Part shown: one piece after another, positions 1-7,959 of the stretch
Layout of the letters: each line of letters begins with the position of its first letter
How positions within the stretch are numbered: position 1 is the first letter of the stretch
Position numbers and translations under genes: made by a program
The notes under the pieces: generated by a model
Told to the model about the DNA's origin: nothing
What the model saw: the letters and a program-made list of their open reading frames with translations, nothing else
The model's database searches: none
Source: Mycobacterium asiaticum DSM 44297
GTDB lineage: Bacteria > Actinomycetota > Actinomycetes > Mycobacteriales > Mycobacteriaceae
Length of the DNA: 64,000 nucleotides
Assembly: GCF_000613245.1 (NCBI RefSeq)
Contig: NZ_HG964938.1
Coordinates: forward strand, 614,489 to 678,488
Direction: 5' to 3'

Positions 1-95
1 GACTCGAAGATGTCGATCTCGTCGGCGGCCTGCCAGACGGCCAGCATGTCGGGCCACGTGGTGTTCTGCGGTGAGGTCTTGAAAGCGAATCGCAT
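1..95 (-). CDS. LLM-class F420-dependent oxidoreductase, N-terminal fragment
   Basis: Only the first 31 codons lie in the window; the gene runs off the left edge on the minus strand. The ATG is at 95. The peptide begins MRFAFKTSPQNTTWPDMLAV and continues to an acidic DEIDIFES segment, the usual N-terminus of luciferase-like (LLM) F420-dependent oxidoreductases of actinobacteria, which use reduced F420 on unknown substrates. The cofactor site and the rest of the barrel are not visible, so the assignment rests on the N-terminal signature alone. It is divergent from the membrane-protein gene at 158. Confidence 0.7.
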   Translation of the reverse strand, partial: MRFAFKTSPQNTTWPDMLAVWQAADEIDIFE

Positions 96-157
96 GCCTT
101 CGACAGTAGGCGTCGTTTCCTGAGGGTTCCTGTGTCCCCAGTAAACTCGGGCTGGCA

Positions 158-583
158 ATGACCATCGGAATCGACACCAAACTCACCCTGCTCGCGGCCG
201 GCCTGATCTTTCTGTTGGCGCTTGGTCTCGGCGTGTGGAAATACCGCCAGATCATGGTTACCGAGAACCATCAGGCCCACCCGTATGTCGACATCGCGCA
301 CCGTGCCGCGTTGCTGTATGCCTTCGCGACGTTACTGTTCGCGGCCTTCGTGGAACTCAGCGCTTGGCCGGCCTGGGTGAACCTGGTGGCGACGATGGTG
401 GCGGTGTTTTTCTTCGTCGCGGCGATTGGGAGTTACATCCTGCACGGCGCGCGCCGCGACACCGAGAATCAGTTCGACCCGCCGGTGCCGGGGACGCGTC
501 TGGCGATGGCGCTGCTCATCCTGGGCGAGATGGGCGGGTTCGCGGTGGTGCTGGCCGGTTTCGTGGTGGGGCAGCTGCTGTGA
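158..583 (+). CDS. small integral membrane protein, four predicted helices
   Basis: 141 residues with four hydrophobic stretches (about 8-26, 47-67, 72-95 and 115-140) and short charged loops, so it is an inner-membrane protein. No catalytic motif was recognised. The stop codon shares bases with the ATG of the downstream PHP-domain gene (TGATG at 581-585), so the two are probably translated as one unit. Its place beside the Rv3856c-like gene corresponds to the small membrane protein annotated there in M. tuberculosis. Function unknown. Confidence 0.75.
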   Translation: MTIGIDTKLTLLAAGLIFLLALGLGVWKYRQIMVTENHQAHPYVDIAHRAALLYAFATLLFAAFVELSAWPAWVNLVATMVAVFFFVAAIGSYILHGARRDTENQFDPPVPGTRLAMALLILGEMGGFAVVLAGFVVGQLL

Positions 584-1593
584 TGGACCCGGTCACCGCC
601 CTCCGTCAGATCGCCTACTACAAGGACCGCAGCCGGCAGGACCCGCGGCGGGTGATGGCCTATCGCAACGCCGCCGACATCATCGAGCGTCTCGATGAGG
701 CCGCGCTGGAGCGGCACGGCCAGGCCAACAGCTGGCAGACGATTCCGGGCATCGGACCCAAGACGGCCAAGGTGATCGCGCAGGCCTGGGCCGGTCAGGA
801 GCCCGACCAGCTGGTCGAATTGCGCGGCACCGCAGAAGATCTCGGCGGGGGAGAACTCCGTGCCGCGCTACGCGGTGATCTGCACCTGCATTCCAATTGG
901 TCGGACGGGTCCGCGCCGATCGAAGAGATGATGGCCACCGCCGCCGCGCTCGGTCACGAATATTGCGCGCTGACCGACCATTCGCCGCGGCTGACCATCG
1001 CCAACGGCCTGTCTCCGGACCGGTTGCGCAAGCAACTCGACGTGATCGACGGCCTGCGGGAGGATTTCGCGCCGCTGCGTATCCTCACCGGGATCGAGGT
1101 CGACATCCTCGAGGACGGCAGCCTGGATCAGGAGCCGGAGCTGCTCGAACGCCTCGACATCGTGGTGGCCAGCGTGCATTCCAAGCTGTCGATGGACGCC
1201 GCGGCGATGACCCGGCGGATGGTCCGCGCCGTGTCCGGTGGGCAGGCTGACGTGCTGGGTCACTGCACCGGCCGGCTGGTCTCGGGTAACCGCGGGATCC
1301 GGCCGGAGTCGAAGTTCGACGCCGAGACGGTGTTCACCGCGTGCCGCGACCACGGCACCGCCGTCGAGATCAATTCCCGTCCCGAGCGACGCGACCCGCC
1401 GACGCGGCTGCTCAACCTGGCTCGCGACATCGGCTGTGTCTTCAGCATCGATACCGACGCGCATGCACCCGGTCAGCTGGATTTCCTGGGCTACGGCGCG
1501 CAGCGGGCCTTGGACGCCGGCATCCCCGCGGAGCGGATCGTGAACACCTGGCCGGCGGAGCGGTTGCTGGAGTGGGCTCAGTCAGTCGGGTAG
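583..1593 (+). CDS. helix-hairpin-helix plus PHP domain protein (PolX-C-like phosphoesterase, Rv3856c-like)
   Basis: 336 residues, close to the 335 of Rv3856c. The N-terminus (1-90) resembles the DNA-polymerase-beta helical region, with a helix-hairpin-helix IPGIGPKTAKVI at about 54-65. The PHP domain starts at about residue 99 with DLHLHSNWSDG and shows the other metal ligands of the family: TDHS, GIEVDI, VASVH and DTDAH (290-294). This is the layout of the C-terminal half of PolX without the polymerase palm. A metal-dependent phosphoesterase or nuclease acting on DNA ends is likely. The start chosen is the ATG overlapping the previous stop; a longer open frame upstream is only a shadow of the membrane protein. 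It converges with dinB and overlaps its 3' end by 12 bases. Confidence 0.85.
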   Translation: MDPVTALRQIAYYKDRSRQDPRRVMAYRNAADIIERLDEAALERHGQANSWQTIPGIGPKTAKVIAQAWAGQEPDQLVELRGTAEDLGGGELRAALRGDLHLHSNWSDGSAPIEEMMATAAALGHEYCALTDHSPRLTIANGLSPDRLRKQLDVIDGLREDFAPLRILTGIEVDILEDGSLDQEPELLERLDIVVASVHSKLSMDAAAMTRRMVRAVSGGQADVLGHCTGRLVSGNRGIRPESKFDAETVFTACRDHGTAVEINSRPERRDPPTRLLNLARDIGCVFSIDTDAHAPGQLDFLGYGAQRALDAGIPAERIVNTWPAERLLEWAQSVG

Positions 1594-2781
1594 GTGCGGC
1601 ATCTCCAGTCCCGGGTCGCGCCCGACCAGCACCGCTCGGGTGAGGGCGGACTTGCCGTAGCGGCGGTGGACCGCGTCGATGGCGGAGTCCACCGCCGGTG
1701 AGTCGCCATCGAAGGGCAGCATCAGCTGCTGCGCGCCGCTGCGGTCGATACCGGTGACCGCGAACCCCACCAAGGTGAGCCCCTTTTCGGCGAAGAGCGG
1801 GGCCGCCGACGCGACCAACCGGCGAGCCGTGGTGAGGATGGGTTGGGTCGACGAGGTCGCCCTCGGCATGGTCTGCGAGCGGGTGGCCCGGGTGAAGTCT
1901 TCGAAGCGCAGCCGCAGCACCACGGTGCGTCCGGTGCGACCCGCTGCGCGCATCCGGCCGGTGATGCGGTCGATCAGATTGACCACCACCGCGTCGATTT
2001 CGGCGGCCGACAGGGTGCTGCCCCTGCGGCCCAGGGCCCGCTGGGCGCCCACCGACCGGCGCCGCACCGTGGTGCTGACCCGGCGGCGGTCGACGTTGTG
2101 GGACAGCCCGTAGAGCTGCCGGCCCATCGCCTGGCCCACCATCGAGGCAAGCGTCTGCTCGCTCAGCTCGGCGACTTGCGCCACCGTTGTGATGCCGTGG
2201 GTGTGCAGCTTCTCGGCGGTCACCGCGCCCACGCCCCACAGCCGCCGCACCGGCAACGGGTGCAGAAACGCCAGTTCCCCGTCCGGCGGCACCAGCAACA
2301 AGCCGTCGGGCTTGGCTTCCTGGCTGGCGACCTTGGCCAGGAACTTGGTCCTGGCGATCCCGACGGTGATGGGCAACCCGACCCGCTCACGCACGTCGGC
2401 GCGCAACCGGGCCGCGATTGCGATCGGCGATCCGCGGGCCCGTCGTAGGCCGCCGACGTCCAAAAATGCCTCGTCCACCGACAGCGGCTCCACCAGCGGA
2501 GTGCAATCCCTAAACACCTCGAACACCGCGTCGCTGGCCCTCGAGTAAGCGCTCATGCGCGGCGGCACCACCACGGCGTGCGGGCACAGCCGGCGCGCCT
2601 GCGAACCCCCCATCGCGGTGCGCACCCCGTACGCCTTCGCTTCGTAGCTGGCGGCCAGCACGACGCCCCCGCCGACAATCACCGGACGGCCACGCAATCC
2701 CGGATCGTCCCGCTGCTCGACCGACGCGTAGAACGAATCCAGATCCGCGTGCAGGATGGACGCCTCGCACCGCACGAACAT
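1582..2781 (-). CDS. dinB: Y-family DNA polymerase IV (DinB3-type)
   Basis: 399 residues. The translesion-polymerase signature is complete: the first metal-binding strand HADLDSFYASVE at 11-22, and the catalytic acidic pair in LSVDEAFLD (D103, E104). Helix-hairpin-helix and little-finger regions follow. QLMLPF near the C-terminus fits a beta-clamp binding motif. H37Rv has no dinB at this locus; M. smegmatis has a third DinB close to its ethA/ethR genes as I recall, so this is likely that DinB3 branch. The ATG at 2781 was chosen because the conserved family N-terminus begins eight residues later and no other start is near. A LexA-type palindrome overlaps this ATG. Confidence 0.9.
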   Translation of the reverse strand: MFVRCEASILHADLDSFYASVEQRDDPGLRGRPVIVGGGVVLAASYEAKAYGVRTAMGGSQARRLCPHAVVVPPRMSAYSRASDAVFEVFRDCTPLVEPLSVDEAFLDVGGLRRARGSPIAIAARLRADVRERVGLPITVGIARTKFLAKVASQEAKPDGLLLVPPDGELAFLHPLPVRRLWGVGAVTAEKLHTHGITTVAQVAELSEQTLASMVGQAMGRQLYGLSHNVDRRRVSTTVRRRSVGAQRALGRRGSTLSAAEIDAVVVNLIDRITGRMRAAGRTGRTVVLRLRFEDFTRATRSQTMPRATSSTQPILTTARRLVASAAPLFAEKGLTLVGFAVTGIDRSGAQQLMLPFDGDSPAVDSAIDAVHRRYGKSALTRAVLVGRDPGLEMPHLPD

Positions 2782-2788
2782 ATGTTCG
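2775..2788 (-). promoter_or_regulatory. LexA/SOS box overlapping the dinB start codon
   Basis: The bases CGAACATATGTTCG form a perfect 14-base palindrome. The mycobacterial SOS-box consensus is TCGAAC-N4-GTTCGA; the inner CGAAC-N4-GTTCG core matches exactly and only the two outermost bases differ. The dinB ATG lies inside the spacer and right half, so LexA bound here would cover the start codon. That suggests a very short or absent leader and SOS-controlled transcription. Confidence 0.7.
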
Positions 2789-2804
2789 CATGCCGGTCCG
2801 ACAG

Positions 2805-3506
2805 TCAGCGCCTGTCGCTGTAGATGCTGCTCACCCAGACGTGCACCAGCGTGTCCATCACCCGCGCTTCTGGCACGGACGGTTGTTCGGCGACGAACGA
2901 GGCGAACAGCGTGCGCTCGTTCATCAGATTGAGCGCCGTGGCCAGTTCGTGGCTGGGCAAGGTGTGTGGGGCGGCGCCGCGCTCGCGTTCGGCGTCGATA
3001 CCGGCGGCCGAAAACGCGATCCACTTGTGCATGAACGTCGACCAGAGCTGCTGAATCTCCGGGCTGGTGTCCCGGGCGGCCATGCATGCCCGGGTGACCG
3101 CCTTGTGGGCACCGAACGTCTCGAAGAACACGTTGATAGCCAGTCGCCAGCGATTGTCGCCGTTCTCGGCCAGCTGCCTGCCGAGAGCCTCCAGGGCCGC
3201 GTCGGCTGTGTTGACCACTCGGTCCAGCAGCGTGAGAAGGACGGCTTCCTTGGACGGGAAGTAGAAGTAGAAGGTGGGCCGCGAGATGCCGGCGCCCCTG
3301 GCCAGATCGTCTACCGAAATCTCGGTCAGCGATCGGCCTTCGAGGAGGCGCTCCGCAGTGGCGAGAATGGCCAGCTCCCGGTCATCGCCCGACGGCCGCG
3401 CGCTGCGCCGACCGCGGGGAGCGGGGCTTTGCTCGCAGGGGTGGCCACCCCGGCAGCGTACATCGTGTTGAGTTTCTCGACAGCTTGTCGACGCCGCGCC
3501 GATCAT
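2805..3506 (-). CDS. ethR: TetR-family repressor of the ethA monooxygenase
   Basis: 233 residues. From about residue 30 the sequence follows M. tuberculosis EthR closely (RPSGDDRELAILATAE, then SVDDLARGAGISRPTFYFYF as the helix-turn-helix, then a ligand-binding domain ending in an EQPSVPEARV segment). EthR represses ethA and binds hydrophobic ligands. It is divergent from ethA with a 70-base gap. The N-terminus is about 17 residues longer than in M. tuberculosis because the only in-frame start upstream of the conserved part is the ATG at 3506; that extension runs through operator-like sequence, so the true start could be different or non-canonical. Confidence 0.92.
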   Translation of the reverse strand: MIGAASTSCRETQHDVRCRGGHPCEQSPAPRGRRSARPSGDDRELAILATAERLLEGRSLTEISVDDLARGAGISRPTFYFYFPSKEAVLLTLLDRVVNTADAALEALGRQLAENGDNRWRLAINVFFETFGAHKAVTRACMAARDTSPEIQQLWSTFMHKWIAFSAAGIDAERERGAAPHTLPSHELATALNLMNERTLFASFVAEQPSVPEARVMDTLVHVWVSSIYSDRR

Positions 3507-3569
3507 GCTCGTTTGCCGGCCAGGGCTATCGACGGTCCGTTGGCGTACTCAACACCCTGTTGATACCGT
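3465..3569. promoter_or_regulatory. ethR-ethA divergent promoter and operator region
   Basis: GTGTTGAGT (3465-3473) is matched by its exact inverted copy ACTCAACAC (3547-3555). Between them are several TCGAC half-sites (CTCGACA, TTGTCGAC, ATCGACGG), and CTGTTGATACCGTGG follows just before the ethA ATG. The repeated TCGAC/GTTGA blocks resemble the long EthR operator of M. tuberculosis, where several EthR dimers bind cooperatively. The left arm lies within the annotated 5' end of ethR. Confidence 0.6.
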
Positions 3570-3576
3570 GGGTTCC

Positions 3577-5046
3577 ATGACTGAGCACCTTGACGTCGTC
3601 ATCGTCGGCGCCGGCATCTCTGGCGTGAGCGCCGCCTGGCACCTGCAGGACCGCTGCCCAAGCAAGAGCTACGCGATTCTGGAGAAGCGGGCGGCCATGG
3701 GCGGCACCTGGGACCTGTTCCGGTACCCAGGCATCCGTTCCGACTCGGACATGTACACGCTGGGTTTTCGGTTCCGCCCCTGGACCGAGCGTCAGGCTAT
3801 CGCCGACGGCAAGCCGATCCTCGATTACGTGACCGAGACCGCGGCCATGTACGGGATCGACAAACACATCCGGTTGAACCAGAAGGTCATCAGCGCCGAC
3901 TGGTCGACGGCGGAGAACCGCTGGACCGTACAGATCGAAAGCGATGGCGCCACCAGCAGCATCACGTGCAACTTCCTGTTCCTGTGCAGCGGCTACTACA
4001 ACTACGAGCAGGGCTACGCCCCCGAGTTCCCCGGCGAGCAGGACTTCACCGGGCCGATCATCCATCCGCAGCACTGGCCCGAGGACCTGGATTACCAGGA
4101 CAAGACGATTGTCGTCATCGGCAGCGGCGCGACATCGGTCACTCTCGTTCCGGCGCTTGCCAACTCGGGTGCAAAGCATGTCACGATGCTGCAGCGCTCG
4201 CCCACTTACATTGTGTCCCAGCCCGAAGAGGACGGCATCGCCGAGAAGCTCAATCGCTTCCTGCCGGAGCGGGCCGCCTACACGGCCATCCGATGGAAGA
4301 ACGTGCTGCGCCAGCAGGCGGTGTACGGGGCCTGTCAGAAATGGCCGCGCCGTATGCGCAAGATGTTCATGGGCATGGTCAAGGCTCAGCTTCCCGAGAA
4401 CTACGACGTGCGTAAGCATTTCGGTCCGCATTACAACCCGTGGGAGCAACGGCTCTGCCTGGTGCCCAACGGCGACCTTTTCCGCGCGATCAGGCACGGG
4501 AAGGCCGAGGTGGTCACCGACACCATCGACCGGTTCACCGCGACCGGGATCCGGCTCAACTCCGGACAGGAGCTGCAGGCCGACATCATCATCACCGCAA
4601 CGGGTTTGAACCTCCAGTTGTTCGGTGGCGCGACCGCCAGCATCGACGGCGAACCGGTGGACCTGACCAAAACGATGGCCTACAAAGGCATGATGTTGTC
4701 CGGCGTCCCGAACATGGCATACACCGTCGGCTACACCAACGCGTCGTGGACGTTGAAGGCCGACCTGGTCTCCGAATTCGTCTGCCGGATGCTCAACCAT
4801 ATGGACGCCAACGGCTTCGACACCGTGGTCGTCGAACAGCCGCCGTCGGATGTCGACGAGCGGCCGTTCATGGAGTTCACGCCCGGATACGTGCTGCGCT
4901 CGCTGGACGAGCTACCGAAGCAGGGCTCGCGTAAGCCGTGGCGGCTCAACCAGAACTACCTGCGCGACATCCACCTGATCCGGCGGGGCAAGATCGACGA
5001 CGAGGGATTGCGGTTCGCCAAAAGGCCTGTCGCCGTATCTGTTTAG
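3577..5046 (+). CDS. ethA: FAD-containing Baeyer-Villiger monooxygenase EthA
   Basis: 489 residues, the same length as M. tuberculosis EthA, the enzyme that activates ethionamide and related thiocarbonyl prodrugs. The FAD Rossmann motif GAGISG is at 11-16. The type I Baeyer-Villiger fingerprint FTGPIIHPQHWP lies at about 157-168. A second dinucleotide motif, VIGSGATS, for NADPH is near 181. The start at 3577 gives the family N-terminus MTEHLDVVIVGAG. EthR probably controls it from the shared upstream region. The natural substrate is thought to be a ketone or lipid ketone; nothing in the sequence settles this. Confidence 0.95.
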   Translation: MTEHLDVVIVGAGISGVSAAWHLQDRCPSKSYAILEKRAAMGGTWDLFRYPGIRSDSDMYTLGFRFRPWTERQAIADGKPILDYVTETAAMYGIDKHIRLNQKVISADWSTAENRWTVQIESDGATSSITCNFLFLCSGYYNYEQGYAPEFPGEQDFTGPIIHPQHWPEDLDYQDKTIVVIGSGATSVTLVPALANSGAKHVTMLQRSPTYIVSQPEEDGIAEKLNRFLPERAAYTAIRWKNVLRQQAVYGACQKWPRRMRKMFMGMVKAQLPENYDVRKHFGPHYNPWEQRLCLVPNGDLFRAIRHGKAEVVTDTIDRFTATGIRLNSGQELQADIIITATGLNLQLFGGATASIDGEPVDLTKTMAYKGMMLSGVPNMAYTVGYTNASWTLKADLVSEFVCRMLNHMDANGFDTVVVEQPPSDVDERPFMEFTPGYVLRSLDELPKQGSRKPWRLNQNYLRDIHLIRRGKIDDEGLRFAKRPVAVSV

Positions 5047-5053
5047 TGGCGGC

Positions 5054-5539
5054 TTAAGCACCTGCGGTGACGACGACAATGCCGTCGTCGTCGCTGTAGG
5101 CCACTTCGCCGGGCACGAACACCACACCACCCAAAGTGATTTGGACGTTGCGCTCGCCGGCGCCGGTCTTTGTGCTCTTGCGTGGATTAGTACCCAACGC
5201 CTTGATACCGATCTCGATGCCCCGTAGCGCGGCGGCGTCGCGCACCGCGCCGTTGACTATCAGGCCGGCCCAGCCATTGGACCGGGCCAACTCGGCGATC
5301 AGATCACCGACCAACGCGGTGTGCAGCGAGCCGTCGCCGTCGATCACCAGCACCCCGCCGTCGCCGGGCTCAGACAACACCGATTTGAGCAGCGCGTTGT
5401 CCTGAAAGCAGCGAACCGTGGTGATGGGCCCGGCGAATTCCGTTCGACCGCCGAACTGCCGGAACTGCAGGTCGCAACTGCGGACGTCGGGCCCGATGTC
5501 GTCGACCAGGTCGGCCGTCGGCCGAAATGACACGGTCAT
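5054..5539 (-). CDS. rraA: RraA-family protein (regulator of ribonuclease activity A; older name MenG)
   Basis: 161 residues from the ATG at 5539 ([18 protein letters not shown]). The sequence is nearly colinear with Rv3853, including the RraA core ([42 protein letters not shown]). RraA proteins form trimers that inhibit RNase E in E. coli; related members are aldolases, and the old menaquinone methyltransferase name is a misannotation. A GTG two codons upstream at 5545 is possible but less conserved. It follows hns after six bases and probably shares its transcript. Confidence 0.9.
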   Translation of the reverse strand: MTVSFRPTADLVDDIGPDVRSCDLQFRQFGGRTEFAGPITTVRCFQDNALLKSVLSEPGDGGVLVIDGDGSLHTALVGDLIAELARSNGWAGLIVNGAVRDAAALRGIEIGIKALGTNPRKSTKTGAGERNVQITLGGVVFVPGEVAYSDDDGIVVVTAGA

Positions 5540-5545
5540 CGGCAC

Positions 5546-5974
5546 TCAGTGACGGCGCAACTGGCGCACCAGCAACAGGGCCAGCAGGCTGACGGCGACG
5601 GCGACGATCCATGGGACGGGAGACTGGGCCGAAGTCGGGGCGTCGGCAGCGGCGGGCAGCGGGTTCTTCGCGCTTTCGACCGTCGACTTGGCCTGTGCGG
5701 CGGCGTCTTTGGCGGCCGCCAGCTGCCCGTTGGTTTCCGCGCGCTGTTGCAGGTCTGCAAGCTTCTCGACCGGCGGCTCGGCAGGAGCCGCCGCGGCGAC
5801 CTTCTTGGCCGGGGCCTTCTTGGCCGGGGCCTTCTTCGCCGGGACCTTCTTGGCGGGGGCTTTCTTCGCCACCGCCTTCTTGGCGGGCGCCTTGGCCGCC
5901 TTCTTGGCTGGTGCCTTCTTCGCCGGCGGGGCCGGCTGGGGCTCGCCGGCGGGTCGATCCTGCGGATCTGCCAT
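5546..5974 (-). CDS. hns: H-NS-like lysine/alanine-repeat protein with C-terminal membrane helix
   Basis: 142 residues. Residues 17-60 are tandem PAKK/APAKKA repeats, a histone-H1-like basic tail that binds DNA without sequence preference. Then comes a helical Ala/Glu-rich section (about 67-105) and a C-terminal transmembrane helix (about 120-138) ending in QLRRH. This matches Rv3852 (Hns), proposed to tether nucleoid DNA to the membrane. It is not homologous to enterobacterial H-NS. The gene lies in a leftward run with rraA downstream. Confidence 0.88.
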   Translation of the reverse strand: MADPQDRPAGEPQPAPPAKKAPAKKAAKAPAKKAVAKKAPAKKVPAKKAPAKKAPAKKVAAAAPAEPPVEKLADLQQRAETNGQLAAAKDAAAQAKSTVESAKNPLPAAADAPTSAQSPVPWIVAVAVSLLALLLVRQLRRH

Positions 5975-6092
5975 GCGGCCGCTCCTTCACAGCTTTGTGT
6001 ACAGCTTTGTCATCGCTAAACGGGGTCGCTCAACACTTGGGTCCATCATGCCAGGGCGGGTTGGGGCGGCCCTGGGCCCCATCGTCGGCGGC

Positions 6093-6290
6093 CTACGGCC
6101 TGCGCCGCACCGACCAGATCGCGACCACGGCTACGGCGGCGATGGCCCCTACACCGAACACCCAGGCCGGAATTTCGGGCTCCGCGTTGGCAGGCGCGGC
6201 GCCCTGGAGCGCGAGCGCGGGACCCGCGGTGAGGACTGCTGTCGTCAGCGCGGCCGACAGGAGACCAACCCAGCTGATGAATCGGTGCAT
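6093..6290 (-). CDS. small membrane protein with signal-like N-terminus (Rv3851-like)
   Basis: 65 residues from the ATG at 6290 (MHRFISWVGLLSAALTTAVL). A hydrophobic N-terminal segment looks like a signal peptide (about 5-27), followed by a short polar part and a second hydrophobic helix (about 43-60) ending in VRRRP. A longer reading starting upstream would overlap the neighbouring gene's coding sequence and was not used. Position and topology fit Rv3851. Function unknown. Confidence 0.7.
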   Translation of the reverse strand: MHRFISWVGLLSAALTTAVLTAGPALALQGAAPANAEPEIPAWVFGVGAIAAVAVVAIWSVRRRP

Positions 6291-6294
6291 GCGC

Positions 6295-6951
6295 TCAGCC
6301 GAGTCCCAGCCGGGCCAACAGGTCAGCCTCGATTCCATCCAACTGCGAGGAGATGGCGGCATGGGCTGTCCGGCGCCGCTGGGTGGGCATGTGCTCCGCG
6401 GCCGTGATCGCGGTGGACAGGTCCGATAACTTTTCGCTGATGGCCGCCACGAACTGCTTGGTCTCGGGGTCTTTCGGCTTCTTCTCCTGCACCGCCTGCA
6501 GCGACTGCTCGGCCCCGGCCACCCGGGCCGACAAGCGGGCGCCGTGCCCGGAAAACTGCCCGATCTGAGCCAGCGGGATACCCAGTTGGTCCGCTCGACG
6601 CTGGTCGAGCAAACCGCGCGCGGCGATCGCCGCCCGGTAGATCAGCGGGATCAACACGGGCGCCAGCAACCGGGATACGGTCAGCGACCGGCGGATACGG
6701 GTGGGGGACAGCAATTTGCCCTCACGCACCGCCTTGAGCTCCGCTTCGGCGATTTTCAAGGCTGTCCGGTCGCTGTCCTTCTGCGCCTTGAGCTGCGCCT
6801 TGAGGGCCCGTTCGGCCGCCTTCTCCGCGTTCTTGATGCGGCGCCGATCGTTCTTGGCCAGCAACCTGGCCTCCAATTTGGCGCGGGCCTTGATCGCGCG
6901 GGCTTCGGCGCGACGAGTCGCGCGGCTCTTTCGCTTGCCGAACAGGCCCAT
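6295..6951 (-). CDS. conserved actinobacterial coiled-coil protein (Rv3850-like)
   Basis: 218 residues, the same length as Rv3850. The first 85 residues are very basic and Ala/Lys/Arg-rich (GKRKSRATRRAEARAIKARA), consistent with a long helix or coiled coil. A hydrophobic segment around 94-112 (LLAPVLIPLIYRAAIAARGL) may touch the membrane, and the C-terminal third is helical. No enzyme motif is visible. It lies upstream of the small membrane protein with a four-base gap, so they probably form an operon. Confidence 0.8.
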   Translation of the reverse strand: MGLFGKRKSRATRRAEARAIKARAKLEARLLAKNDRRRIKNAEKAAERALKAQLKAQKDSDRTALKIAEAELKAVREGKLLSPTRIRRSLTVSRLLAPVLIPLIYRAAIAARGLLDQRRADQLGIPLAQIGQFSGHGARLSARVAGAEQSLQAVQEKKPKDPETKQFVAAISEKLSDLSTAITAAEHMPTQRRRTAHAAISSQLDGIEADLLARLGLG

Positions 6952-7076
6952 CCCCGGCCGCCTCCCGGTATCTCGTGAACTAGCGCGATGCAGGTGCGCA
7001 AGCGCTGCGCCAACCCTAATCCGCGCGCAACGCCCGCGGCCCGCCAGGTCAGAGGAGCCGGTGGCCGTCAGCGGTT

Positions 7077-7475
7077 CTAGGCGTCCAGGCCCTCAGTGCG
7101 ACGCAGTTCGTCGATCCGGTCCAGCACCTTCTGCTGGGCTTCGGGCGTCAAACCCTGTGACCGCGCCGCAATGCGGCGGACGCCGTTCTCTCGGACCGCC
7201 GACAGGTACTGCAACTCCTTGTCGAGCTTCTCGTAGTACTCGTCGTCGGTGAAAAAGGCCGGCTTGATCCGGAAGAAGTTGGCCAAGGCAGCCATGGTCG
7301 CCGAAGACGGATTCGTGCGGTTGCCGGAACGTAGCTGCGACAGGTAGGGAGCCGACATCGTGATGCCCTCCGCCTTGAGCGCCGCGATCACCTCCGCCGA
7401 GGTGTGCGGACCCCTTCCCGGGGGATAAACCGTATCGAACAGGCGGTTCAGGCGGGCAGCGAACGTCGTGCTCAT
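7077..7475 (-). CDS. espR: nucleoid-associated regulator EspR
   Basis: 132 residues from the ATG at 7475 (MSTTFAARLNRLFDTVYPPG), the same length as M. tuberculosis EspR. The N-terminal domain has the helix-turn-helix (about 30-58, including ITMSAPYLSQLRSGNRTNPS), and the C-terminal half is the dimerisation helix bundle. EspR binds many chromosomal sites, activates espACD and so controls ESX-1 secretion. A GGAGG ribosome binding site lies at 7485-7490 on the minus strand. The preceding in-frame start would bury that site and was rejected. Confidence 0.95.
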   Translation of the reverse strand: MSTTFAARLNRLFDTVYPPGRGPHTSAEVIAALKAEGITMSAPYLSQLRSGNRTNPSSATMAALANFFRIKPAFFTDDEYYEKLDKELQYLSAVRENGVRRIAARSQGLTPEAQQKVLDRIDELRRTEGLDA

Positions 7476-7959
7476 CGATATGACCTCCAACGGAGCTCTA
7501 AGGGTAAACGGTAATCACTAGGTATTTGCTGATCATGGTAGCGACACTTGTGTGCAACAACCAAGTGCAAACCTGATCGGATTCGGTACGGCCGTGCAAG
7601 GTGCCTCGACGAGACACCCCCGATGAGCATCCAAATGAAACGGCCGGGTGTCCAGAAAAAGTCCAAATCTCACAGGTTATCCGCAGAAAACGCAGTGGTG
7701 ACGCACGAGGTCGTCGTCCTCCTGAACGCTCGTCGAGATGGCTCTGGGGGCCGGACGAGTCTTCTGTGCGGGCTTCCCGGCAACCAGCGACAAGCGAGAA
7801 AGCCGCAAATGCGCACTTTGCTGCCCGGCACCCCAAGCGCGCATCACCGGACCTGCGCTGTGGTCGCGCAACGGCGCGGGCAGCCCGTCGGCAAGTTACC
7901 GGCGCTTCTGCGAATGAGACGCTGGGTAAGCCGTCGGCCGAATGCTGAGGCGGCGTCCG
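7476..7959. other. intergenic region upstream of espR; no gene seen
   Basis: 484 bases between the espR start and the stop of the manganese-exporter gene. It should contain the espR promoter close to 7500-7560, where the sequence becomes AT-richer. I see no convincing coding frame (open frames here are short, Arg/Pro-rich and without homology), no tRNA-like fold and no long repeat. Confidence 0.5.

Noticed and set aside
7476-7959. Coding sequence in the espR upstream region
   Set aside because: Open frames here overlap, change strand, have no start signals and resemble no known protein.
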